In this document: piece after piece, positions 1 through 6,890 of the stretch
How the letters are laid out: each line of letters opens with the position of its first letter
Position numbering within the stretch: the stretch's first letter is position 1
Assembly: GCA_004151065.3 (NCBI GenBank)
Contig: NWUY0300007417.1
Location: 17,664-29,735, forward strand
DNA from: Larix sibirica
Taxonomy: Eukaryota > Streptophyta > Pinopsida > Pinales > Pinaceae
Direction of reading: 5' to 3'
DNA length: 12,072 nt
Notes under the pieces: generated by a model
What the model was told of the DNA's origin: nothing
The model's input: the letters and a program-made list of their open reading frames with translations, nothing else
The model's database searches: none
Position numbers and translations under genes: made by a program

Positions 1-60
1 CGCGCGCGTCAATTGGGTCTAGCCCAAGTGGTTGTGGGATTGAGTGTTATCCTCCCGACC
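1..60 (+). repeat. Possible head of a degraded tRNA-derived SINE
   Basis: Bases 20-31 read TAGCCCAAGTGG, which fits the RNA polymerase III A-box consensus (TRGYNNARNNGG). The following bases (gttgtgggattgag) resemble the start of the complete SINE at 3947. No good B box follows, so the middle of this copy is lost or diverged. The window opens with a short CG dinucleotide run. This is a weak call that rests on the A box and on the SINE-tail match further along at 161-203. Confidence 0.35.
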
Positions 61-160
61 CATGTTCTATTTCATAAGTGACATGTTGAGCTCATAATGA
101 GTATATTGTTGTAATGGATCCAAGCCATGTTGTTCATTTGACCTTGTGCCTTGCAAAATC

Positions 161-203
161 TAGGGTTTACCCTAGGTACCATCCTCGAAATGAAGAAAAG
201 TGC
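161..203 (+). repeat. SINE tail fragment
   Basis: This stretch matches the 3' part of the complete SINE at about 4092-4134. The shared core is the 'ggtaccatcctc' block, followed by a purine-rich run and 'agtgct'. It probably belongs to the same old copy as the A-box-like head at 1-60. It lies just before repeat X begins at 223. Confidence 0.5.
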
Positions 204-222
204 TAACGCATTTGTTATAGCT

Positions 223-668
223 ATGGTGGACAAGGATAAACTTTTCTTCCAAAAAGAATTCAAGAGGGATATTATGGCAATGTGATTGTAAAGTGGAAGA
301 AGCCTCATTTTCCTTGTAGTCACCAAGGCCATTAAAGACATTGATTTTGTCGTGTGGTTTTATTTACAATGACTCCATAAAGGTACAATTTTTATTGAGG
401 GTAAGAAGAGAAAGGATATATATGTATTGATCTAACAAATGAAACATGTGACTAATCCAAAATAGATTAAACAAGGTTGTGACCTTAAATTTGGGGTTAG
501 ATGCAGTAAGGACGTTCTGGTTCATTTGTGCCCTATTGTCAAATATGGTATTTGTGTTCCTATCAAAGGTACCATTGAGAGCACCATCGAGGATTTTTTC
601 AAAGCATATGTAAAGTTCATTCTAGAGGTTCAAATGTTCCTGCTAGGTGAGGGAGTGGAGTTGATGCC
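223..668 (+). repeat. Unidentified repeat X, copy 1, 5' block
   Basis: This block is similar to 6150-6625. Both start with 'atggtggacaagg' and share in order a 'gggtaagaagagaaa' block, an 'agattaa-caaggttgtg' block and an 'aaggttcaa'/'gaggttcaa' block. The similarity is clearer after translation: KQGCDLKFG in this copy faces KGCVFSLGF in the other, VVKY/IVKY is shared, and DFFKAYVKFILEVQ faces DLFSAYLKHITKVQ. The frame is broken by several stops and shifts. Protein-level conservation suggests that X once carried a coding region, but I do not recognise the domain and assign no function. Confidence 0.55.
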
Positions 669-670
669 TC

Positions 671-744
671 ACTCGATGTCCCCACCAAGTTAGGTTGTCA
701 AAACTGCAACCAAATGGTTTACCCTGGGTACCATCCTCAAAATG
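671..744 (+). repeat. SINE fragment, truncated at the N
   Basis: These 74 bases match 4050-4123 inside the complete SINE with only about three differences. The copy lacks the A/B-box head. It ends exactly at the undetermined base at 745, so its 3' end may be lost to an assembly join instead of to biology. Confidence 0.8.
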
Positions 745-745
745 N
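745..745. other. Undetermined base (N)
   Basis: One N interrupts the sequence. SINE similarity stops on its left, and unrelated AT-rich sequence begins on its right. It may mark a scaffold join, so continuity across this point should not be assumed. Confidence 0.9.
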
Positions 746-1180
746 TTGTAATTCTGATCTCCTTGGATGAATAGAATTATGCTTTTTTTCTTTTGAAAAA
801 AAAAAATTTAGAAAATCATACTTATATCAATTTATTGAATTCATCAAAACAAAGCAAATGTTTCACAATTCTCTTTCTTTTATATAAAAAATAAATAAAT
901 GGAATTAATCAACCAACCTGTAAATCAATTTAAAAAAAAAAACTAATTAATTATATTATTTCTATTATTATAATCTCCCTTTTTTTTAATAATATTTTTT
1001 TTCCCAATGACAAAAGTATTGTTTATCACTTTGAAAAATTGAACTTTGATAAATTGGAATAAAACTTTCACCCATCAATATCAATCAACCTTTTTTTTCA
1101 CATAAAAATGACAATACTTCAATATCAATCGACCTTATATTCTCATTCTAAAAAAGTTATCCCTTTAATGATTTTTTTTA
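746..1180. other. AT-rich non-coding stretch
   Basis: The region is dominated by A and T runs, with no reading frame of note. Phrases such as 'ttgaactttgataaattg' and 'atatcaatc(a/g)acctt' recur here and again at 1320-1440, so it belongs to the same repeat cluster as the modules that follow. Confidence 0.6.
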
Positions 1181-1440
1181 AGTACTACCATATAAAATGC
1201 ATTGACAACTTTAATGATTTTTAAGTACTGCCATATAAAATGCATTGAAAAATTGAACTTCTTAGATTCTCATTTAAAAAAGTTGTCCCTTAATGATTTT
1301 TAAGTACTTCCATATAAAATGCATTGAAAAATTGAACTTTGATAAATTGTAGTAAAGTCCCACCTAAAATTTGAACTTTGATAAAGTGTAGTAATCTCCC
1401 ACCTATAAATATCAATCAACCTTATATTTTCATTCTAAAA
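1181..1440. repeat. Cluster of short imperfect direct repeats
   Basis: The module 'agtact-ccatataaaatgcattga' begins at 1181, 1224 and 1303, each copy differing by one or two bases. The spacing is irregular, about 43 and 79 bp. Flanking phrases ('ttaatgattttt', 'aaaaattgaacttt', 'gataaa-tgtagta') repeat as well. This looks like a small array built by local duplication, not a long satellite. Confidence 0.7.
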
Positions 1441-1481
1441 TTACGAATATAGTTGAAAATGGATAACCAAAACAAAGTTTT

Positions 1482-1565
1482 ATTCCTTCTTACATGATGT
1501 GATTTAGAAAATATAAACAATTGATTCCTTCTTACATGATGTGATTTAGAAAATATAAACAATTG
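1482..1565. repeat. Perfect 42-bp tandem duplication
   Basis: A 42-bp unit (attccttcttacatg...aacaattg) occurs twice head to tail, at 1482-1523 and 1524-1565, with no difference seen. Perfect identity in otherwise decayed DNA points to a recent slippage or repair event, or to an assembly artefact. Confidence 0.9.
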
Positions 1566-1570
1566 ATAAC

Positions 1571-1676
1571 AAATTTGGAATTTGGATCCCTCTTTCAAAA
1601 GGGAGATACACTCGATTTTTTTTTTTAAATTTGGAATTTGGATCCCTCTTTCAAAGGGAGATACACTCGATTTTTT
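1571..1676. repeat. 50-56-bp tandem duplication
   Basis: The units at 1571-1626 and 1627-1676 both read aaatttggaatttggatccc, then a ctttcaaa-gggagatacactcga block ending in a T run. They differ only in the lengths of one A run and the T run. The pair lies five bases after the 42-bp duplication. Confidence 0.9.
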
Positions 1677-2929
1677 ATGGTTTTTAAAAGGGCGTATTAA
1701 TGGTCAAGATTATAGTGTCTTTAGGGAGTATCAAGAATTTTTTTTTCTTAGAAAAAACAAATTAAGTATGAGAAAGAATTCATGTTTTGATTTTTCTTTT
1801 TCTTTTTTATATCTTTTTTATTTTGATATTTTTATTTGTTTGATAAATATATTTGAATTGTTGTAATGGTGAAATTGTTTGCTAAGATTACACATTCAAT
1901 ATGTTTTAAGGATTTTTGGAGTGTCTAATTCAACTCTATTTTCTTTTCAACATTCAATTATGTTGATTTTAGCATGTTTCAGGTCGGGTTTCACTGGATT
2001 TTGATAATGCTTTATAAAAAAAGGGTCAAAACATTGGCTAGTTATCCCTCCCCCAAAAGAAACTACCAAGTTGTGATTGAAGCCTAGATGCTATCCAAGT
2101 CACAAACTAGCTCACTTAACAAAACAATATCCAATGAAAGTGATTAGTTTATGATGTTAACAAACCACACCTTGGTTGAAAATGGTAATTTGAATGTAAA
2201 ATCTATCACATGTTTGTTAACCCCTTGTGCTTCTCTCTTTTATTGGAATCCATCTTTCTTTTGTCTTTATCTTAGGTATCACCCCTCAACATTTCTTTCC
2301 TATTCCCCAATCATGGTTTCCTTTCCTCGCAAGAATATTTTATTCTTCCTCTTTAATTTTGTATATTTTGCAATCCTCTAAGGATGACTCCCATGCGCTA
2401 GTACTATACAATCCAATATAGAGGGTTCCATATCTTCTTTCTCATTATTAACACCCTCCTCATATATGTTTTACATATGAACTCTCCTAATGCTCTTTGT
2501 TAATCACTCTACACCTTCTTCTTAGCTTCATATACACTTTGCTCCAGTCCGTTTCTTGTGTTCATCACTCACTTGTGATCCTTAGCTCCTTTTTTAACTT
2601 CCTTTGACCTCCATGGATTTGAAATGTCTGTTTGGAAACCAAGGTTGGCCTAGGACTAGAGTTCAAAATTTTGGAGCTACCCATGCTATAGTTAGTAACA
2701 ACTCTCCAAATATCACTATAGTCAACCCTAGTTTAATGATTTCATGGACTAGAATAGCCTTGAACCAATGCTTTTGGCCTCTTTGATACCTTTTATATCA
2801 ATGTATCAAATCAAAGAATATTGGACACAGTCAAGTAGTTGGATATCTTCACTTGGGAAAAAGAAGAGGCCTATGACTAGTTTGAGTGGGAGGTGCAATG
2901 AGATTTATGCCAATTGGGAGGAGTGCCAT
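1677..2929. other. Unrecognised, no supported gene
   Basis: Short open frames occur here (for example 2151-2381 and 2768-2971), but none has a recognisable domain or a codon pattern that persuades. The section 2220-2600 is pyrimidine-rich on the plus strand. I found no RNA gene, no terminal inverted repeats and no long terminal repeat. The region falls between two blocks that are almost adjacent in the other copy of repeat X, so it may be a later insertion. Confidence 0.5.
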
Positions 2930-3150
2930 TCACATCCATATCACCAATTGTTTGTGAGAACCCCTGAATGAAGTGTTGTTAGGTCAAACAATGTTGAACA
3001 CAAAAGAATGTCAACAAATTATTTGATGAAACAACCAAACTACCCTTAGACAAGTTGAGGAATCCCAAGCTAACATTTTCGGTGGGTTATTATAATGAAG
3101 ATTTGATGGAAACAAATATTTTCTATGTTTGCATAAGGGTTGCATGAATT
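2930..3150 (+). repeat. Unidentified repeat X, copy 1, 3' block
   Basis: The block matches 6637-6885. Shared marks are 'ccaatt-tttgt', 'cacaaaagaatgt-aacaa' and 'aatgaagatttgat'. In translation QLFVRTPE faces QLFVKTPQ, and NEDLMETNIFYV faces NEDLIKETMYNV. It continues the X protein trace begun at 223-668, from which it is separated by about 2.26 kb here but by only some 20-30 bases in copy 2. No domain was recognised. Confidence 0.5.
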
Positions 3151-3290
3151 TCATTTTCAAGTTGGCAAAGTATTGAATACTAGCAAATTCTAACTAGGGG
3201 TTTTACAAAATGAATGCAAGAGACAAACCAAAAATATTCATGCTAAAGGAAACTACCTAACCGAGTGATGAAGTATTTCCAAGATAAGTC

Positions 3291-3522
3291 TTGTAGATAT
3301 TTGTGAAAACCCTTTCATGGAAAATGATTACCCAAGAAATGGGATTTTTTGGACCCCATATTTAACAACATAAATGCTAAAATATAAGTATAACTGGGAA
3401 TCTCTCCTAATAAAAAATCATTAATATTTGTTAGTAAGCAATTGGAAGACAATGGTACTCTAGCCAATTATCACATGCAGAAGGACTCCATGTTGCATTT
3501 GTTGCTTCATTTTCAGAATGGT
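3291..3522 (+). pseudogene. Ubiquitin monomer, decayed, fused ahead of a LINE ORF1
   Basis: About half of ubiquitin's 76 residues can be read in order. Codons 3-8 give IFVKTL, then K11, I13, T14 and E16. After a one-base shift near 3351, D21, I23, N25, A28, K29 and I30 follow with one extra codon. Then comes GISPNKKSLIF (positions 35-45), KQLED (48-52), TLANY and QKDSMLHLLL up to the final Gly codon at 3520-3522. The surface-patch residues L8, I44 and H68 and the chain-linking Lys 6, 11, 29, 48 and 63 survive. Met1 is TTG, Gln2 is TAG, positions 31 and 33 are TAA, and the Gly-Gly end is now Asn-Gly. Ubiquitin is the small modifier joined to proteins through its C-terminal diglycine. No ribosomal-protein tail follows; a LINE ORF1 does. 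Confidence 0.92.
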
Positions 3523-3930
3523 TCGCATGTCCTCCTCCTCTAAAGTTCCAAAAAAATCTCCTTTTGGAGCTAGGCAAAGGCAACTTAGTTTCATTTAATG
3601 AAACCATTATTTAGTCAAGAAAACCCCTAAGTAACAATTGTCACATTGCTAGTTTGCTCCCTAAGAAGGCCCCCCATACTCCCTCCCGTTTTGTGGAGAA
3701 GAAAAATGTCATGCCAATCTTGAAGCATGACCTTACTTAGGTTAATGCGGAGGTGTATTTTATGGCACATTGTTTGATTCACAGGTTCAATGGATTATGC
3801 CCTCACTAAAAGAAATACAAACTAGGATAGGTGAAGTTTGGTGGATACGATGGTTACCTAATTTACTTACAAAAGGTTTCTTCATCTTGGAGTTCATTTC
3901 TAACATGGAAAAAATAAAACGTATTAATAT

Positions 3931-3946
3931 AGGGCCCTAGTTCATG
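3931..3946. repeat. Target-site duplication, left copy
   Basis: The 16 bases agggccctagttcatg are repeated without change at 4181-4196 on the far side of the SINE. They are part of the LINE ORF1 host sequence, where they read Gly-Pro-stop-Phe-Met. Confidence 0.95.
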
Positions 3947-3958
3947 AGCTCGGTGGGT

Positions 3959-3970
3959 CAGCTAGAGTGG
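3959..3970 (+). promoter_or_regulatory. Polymerase III A box of the SINE
   Basis: cagctagagtgg fits the A-box consensus TRGYNNARNNGG at most positions, differing at the first T and at one A. It lies 12 bases inside the 5' end of the SINE, as in tRNA genes. Confidence 0.7.
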
Positions 3971-4003
3971 TTGAGTGCTATGAATTGCAAGCAGGAGGTC
4001 ACG

Positions 4004-4014
4004 GGGTCAAGTCC
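4004..4014 (+). promoter_or_regulatory. Polymerase III B box of the SINE
   Basis: gggtcaagtcc matches the B-box consensus GGTTCRANNCC with a single mismatch. Its start is 45 bases after the A-box start, a usual spacing for tRNA-derived SINEs. Confidence 0.8.
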
Positions 4015-4180
4015 CTGAGCTGGCTGCCTCTATGGATATTGCGAGAGTCACTCGATGTCCCCACCAAGTTAGGTTGTCAAAACTGCAACCCGATGGTTTA
4101 CCTTGGGTACCATCCTCAAAATGAGGGGAAGTGCTTGGAGGGATTCTCATGATGTGTATTCAATCGAAAAAGAAGGAAAA

Positions 4181-4196
4181 AGGGCCCTAGTTCATG
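4181..4196. repeat. Target-site duplication, right copy
   Basis: A second, identical copy of agggccctagttcatg directly follows the A-rich tail. Removing 3947-4196 puts the ORF1 codons ATG (3944-3946) and GAA (4197-4199) back in one frame. Confidence 0.95.
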
Positions 4197-4489
4197 GAAT
4201 ATGCATCCCTCTTTTCGAGGCACGACACCTTGGTTTTAACTCACATAAAAAATATATGTTTGCATCTTGAGATGGGTTAGATTACCTAGTATCCCTTTGG
4301 AATATTGAGGTTACTAGAGTCCATAATCCATCACTAATTCTTTGGGTAAATTTATCACTCTAGCCCTTGAAACTAGTAACCATGTTTTGAATATTATGCA
4401 TGGATTTGTATTATGTTCATTTATGCAAAAACCTCCTTTTCCAAATTGTGTAGGAGAGTGGATTTCAATATGATAACATTACTTTTTGT

Positions 4490-4531
4490 TATAGATTCCA
4501 TTTCAACCATGAACATGTGGCAATGTCATGT
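4490..4531 (+). other. Degenerate CCHC zinc knuckle in LINE ORF1
   Basis: The spacing is that of C-x2-C-x4-H-x4-C, preceded by YDNITF, which is typical of the strand before the knuckle in plant LINE ORF1. Only the His and last Cys remain; the first two Cys are TAT (Tyr) and CAT (His). MSCPKGK directly after the motif is also typical of the family. Confidence 0.8.
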
Positions 4532-4920
4532 CCAAAAGGAAAAGTTTCCACAAACTACCTAAGGGGAAAATAGGAAGCCTTCTTAGTGGAAACATTCAAA
4601 GATAGACCACCATTGAGCAAGTCCAAAAAAGACCTTGGCATAACTTACACCTACATTGTTGACAAATGTTATTGTTTCACCTCCAATAGGGTGCCAATAC
4701 AGAAACTAATATGGTCACGACTCCAAAGGCACTAATCTCACTATATAAAGACTCTTATCGAAAGGGTATGATGAGACATGAATTATAGGGTAAGATGAAA
4801 CCTGAATTATATTCTTCCTATCATGACACCACTCCAATTTTTGAAACTCCATTGAATGAGGCAAATCAATTGTTAGTGATAATAACTCCAACAATTCCTA
4901 ATCAGTTGTTGGTTAATTAA

Positions 4921-5651
4921 AATTGAGTGAAAGCAAGGTAAAAATGGTAGAAATGAGACAAATCATAAAACGACCTCTAAAATATAAATATACAATTTAT
5001 CACCTGAATTAATGGATACTTTATCACATAATGAAGTGTCATTAAGATCTTCATGGAAATTCTCATATTAAAATAAAAATTCATTTATAATCATTTTTTT
5101 AAAGATTTGATTATAAAAATATAATTTTTATTATATTCATAATTATTTACAACGAAATGAAATGTTGGCTTAAAATAATGATTATAATGAAGATATAATA
5201 ATTAAGCAAGTTGATAAAACTATTACGACCATTTGTTACACAATCGCTATCATAGCCCTCAAATACGCATAATAATAAGAATTTGGAGGCCAACAACTTT
5301 ATGCTTTGCGGCTCATTACTTTTAAAGAAGGAATATAATCATTTCCAATAAATAAGATGTTGTGAGTACCCTAGCACATAATGTGCATGAACTAGTCCTT
5401 GAAAAGTCTTCATAATTATGGGGGTGGGCCAAGGGTGACTCCCAACGCCTATGCATTTGCAAAAGTATAACAGTGACTTGATACTAGTTGGTTTGCAGTT
5501 TTGGGAAACGTGTGAAGGGTGATCTTAGTTCGATTTTAGTACATCTTGAAAGAGGAAATGCCCCTAGAACCATAAGGCCATTATGATGGTCAGGTTTTTT
5601 CAACAATTTTATCTTGTAGAGGATGAATAATGTAAATTTTGTTTTATTGAT
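4921..5651. other. Non-coding, nothing recognised
   Basis: No frame in this stretch continues into a LINE endonuclease or reverse transcriptase, which would normally follow ORF1. 4980-5260 is very AT-rich. From about 5380 the sequence is less AT-biased, but I recognise no element in it. Confidence 0.5.
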
Positions 5652-5813
5652 GGTAGTAGGGTATGGTTTAGAATATAGCTTGTTGGTGTGAGGGTGGAGT
5701 TATGTTTAGTTTATTAGAGTGGAGTTATATAGGGTAGTAGGGTATGGTTTAGGATATAGCTTGTTGGTGTAAGGGTGGAGTTAGGTTTAGTTTACTAGAG
5801 TGGAGTTATATAG
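5652..5813. repeat. 81-bp tandem duplication
   Basis: Two head-to-tail units, 5652-5732 and 5733-5813, start with ggtagtagggtatggttta and differ at about four positions. A few bases of a third unit (ggtag) follow at 5814. The unit is G/T-rich on this strand and contains stops in the frames examined. Confidence 0.9.
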
Positions 5814-5982
5814 GGTAGGTGTAATTATTTGGCAGGTTTTCATGTGTGACATTTGATTTTAAGGTTTGATTGTACAATAAATGCAATATGGATTGGCTTT
5901 TGTAACTTTATATCAACTTCAATTGTATTTGATTACATTTATTATCTTTTATAAAATATAGAGTGAGTCATAATGTATGGAT
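5814..5982. other. AT-rich spacer, unassigned
   Basis: The stretch includes an 'aataaa' at about 5876 followed by T-rich sequence, as found near retroelement 3' ends or LTRs. No matching second LTR or element boundary was found, so it is left unassigned. Confidence 0.3.
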
Positions 5983-6004
5983 TATATATATATATATATA
6001 TATA
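5983..6004. repeat. (AT)n microsatellite
   Basis: About eleven uninterrupted TA dinucleotides form a simple-sequence repeat. Confidence 0.95.
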
Positions 6005-6149
6005 AATTGGGGTTGGATGTTAAATTTTAATACTAAAGAATGTTTATCTTAATTGTATAGTTTTCTTATTTTTTTCTTAATTGAATGTATCAACTAATTA
6101 TTTTTTAGTTCTGGTAATTTAATTTGTTGTTGGGATTTTTACCACAATG

Positions 6150-6890
6150 ATGGTGGACAAGGGAACACCTTTAAACCCAGAAGGACCCAACCCAGAAGGA
6201 TGCAAGAGAGATTACAATATTGTAATTTTGGAGCAAAAGAAGACATGCTATTACTTTTTGGTTGATGAGCATTAATGACAATAATTTTGTGGTTTGGTTG
6301 CACCCAAACATCATGAAAATATTACAATTGTTCAAAGAGATGCAATTCTTATCAAGGGCAAGAAGAGAAACTATGCAACTTATATTGCTTTGGCCAAAGA
6401 GATGTGCCAATAGCCCCATATTAGATTAAGCAAGGTTGTGTCTTTTCTCTGGGGTTTAACTTCTTTTCAATTCACTAGTGCTTTGTTGTTAAATACAACA
6501 ATTGTATGCATATTATGCATATCAATGGTACTAATGACAACATTGCAAGGGATTTGTTTAGTGCTTATTTAAAGCACATCACAAAGGTTCAATTATCCTC
6601 TTGTATGTGATAGCAATGTTGACATATGATGACCAATTATTTGTAAAAACTCCCCAACTAAATCTTTGTTGATCTGAATAATTCCAATCACAAAAGAATG
6701 TTAACAATTTTGTTTTATCATTGTTGATATGAATAATTCCAATCGCAAAAGAATGTTAACAATTTTCTTGATGTAATAGTTGAACTATCAATGAACAACT
6801 AGAGTAAGTATGACACACTTTGGGTGGATAAGAATGAAGATTTGATTAAAGAAACTATGTATAATGTTGATCCAAAATAGACCAAAGTTC
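6150..6890 (+). repeat. Unidentified repeat X, copy 2
   Basis: This is the more continuous copy of repeat X. It begins at 'atggtggacaagg' and holds both blocks that are far apart in copy 1 (223-668 and 2930-3150). Translated pieces include the motif GCKRDYNIVILEQKK near the start, KGKKRNYATYIALAKEMC, KGCVFSLGF, HINGTNDNIARDLFSAYLK, QLFVKTPQ and NEDLIKETMYNV. They lie in different frames with stops between, so it is a decayed gene or transposon coding region. A trace may continue to about 7210 (FNELKKSKNLSSYRKLRPLK). I do not recognise the family; the reading order and two-copy similarity support a real coding origin. Confidence 0.5.
6666..6775. repeat. 55-bp tandem duplication inside repeat X
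   Basis: The units 6666-6720 and 6721-6775 share 'ttgttgat-tgaataattccaatc-caaaagaatgttaacaatttt' almost exactly, then diverge in the last few bases. X copy 1 has only one such unit, so the duplication arose within copy 2. Confidence 0.88.

Larger units (their letters stand above)
3947..4180 (+). mobile_element. Complete tRNA-derived SINE, 234 bp
   Basis: A 234-bp insertion is bounded by a perfect 16-bp direct repeat, the length expected from LINE-machinery (target-primed) integration. It begins with a tRNA-like head carrying an A box and a B box, continues through a family-specific body shared with 671-744 and 161-203, and ends in an A-rich tail (aaaaagaaggaaaa). SINEs encode no protein; they are transcribed by RNA polymerase III and moved by a partner LINE. 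The intact duplication shows that this copy is much younger than the LINE ORF1 it interrupts. The open frame at 3967-4152 falls within the SINE and is taken as incidental. Confidence 0.92.
3518..4920 (+). pseudogene. LINE ORF1 relic (DUF4283, zinc knuckle), split by a SINE
   Basis: ORF1 proteins of plant LINEs bind the element RNA. The relic starts with a Ser/Lys-rich N-terminus (MSSSSKVPKKSPFGARQRQ from 3527). DUF4283 follows: VNAEVYFMAHCLIHRFNG (from 3741, frame 0), SLKEIQTRIGEVWW and KGFFILEF (from 3803, frame 2), then GP*FM at the SINE target site. After the SINE, EYASLF, TTPWF and WVRLPSIPLEY (4273-4305) continue, the next Trp being TGA. The knuckle at 4490-4531 reads YRFHFNHEHVAMSC, so its first two Cys are now Tyr and His. 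A polar tail from 4711 ends at TAA 4918-4920. Stops at 3612, 3738 and 3938 plus at least five frame changes make it dead. No ORF2 follows. It abuts the ubiquitin unit, overlapping by a few bases in another frame. Confidence 0.88.

Noticed and set aside
72-341. An 89-codon minus-strand open frame
   Set aside because: It lies antisense to repeat X copy 1, whose plus-strand reading is supported by agreement with copy 2.
1582-1866. A 94-codon plus-strand open frame
   Set aside because: It covers the 50-56-bp tandem duplication and T-rich sequence; Phe/Leu/Ile-rich low-complexity translation without a domain.
2151-2971. Several short plus-strand open frames
   Set aside because: No domain, overlapping frames, and in part TTG starts; the end of the last one overlaps repeat X.
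3230-3290. A second, upstream ubiquitin unit (polyubiquitin)
   Set aside because: A phrase such as KIFMLKETT looks faintly like a ubiquitin start, but no LHLVLRLRGG-type end precedes 3291, and the spacing does not allow 76 codons.
3291-3700. A ubiquitin-ribosomal protein fusion (eL40 or eS31) retrocopy
   Set aside because: The sequence after Gly76 is Ser/Lys-rich and leads into DUF4283; neither ribosomal tail can be read in any frame.
3949-4025. A functional tRNA gene at the start of the SINE
   Set aside because: A and B boxes are present, but I see no convincing acceptor stem or anticodon arm, and the unit is enclosed by a target-site duplication with an A-rich tail.
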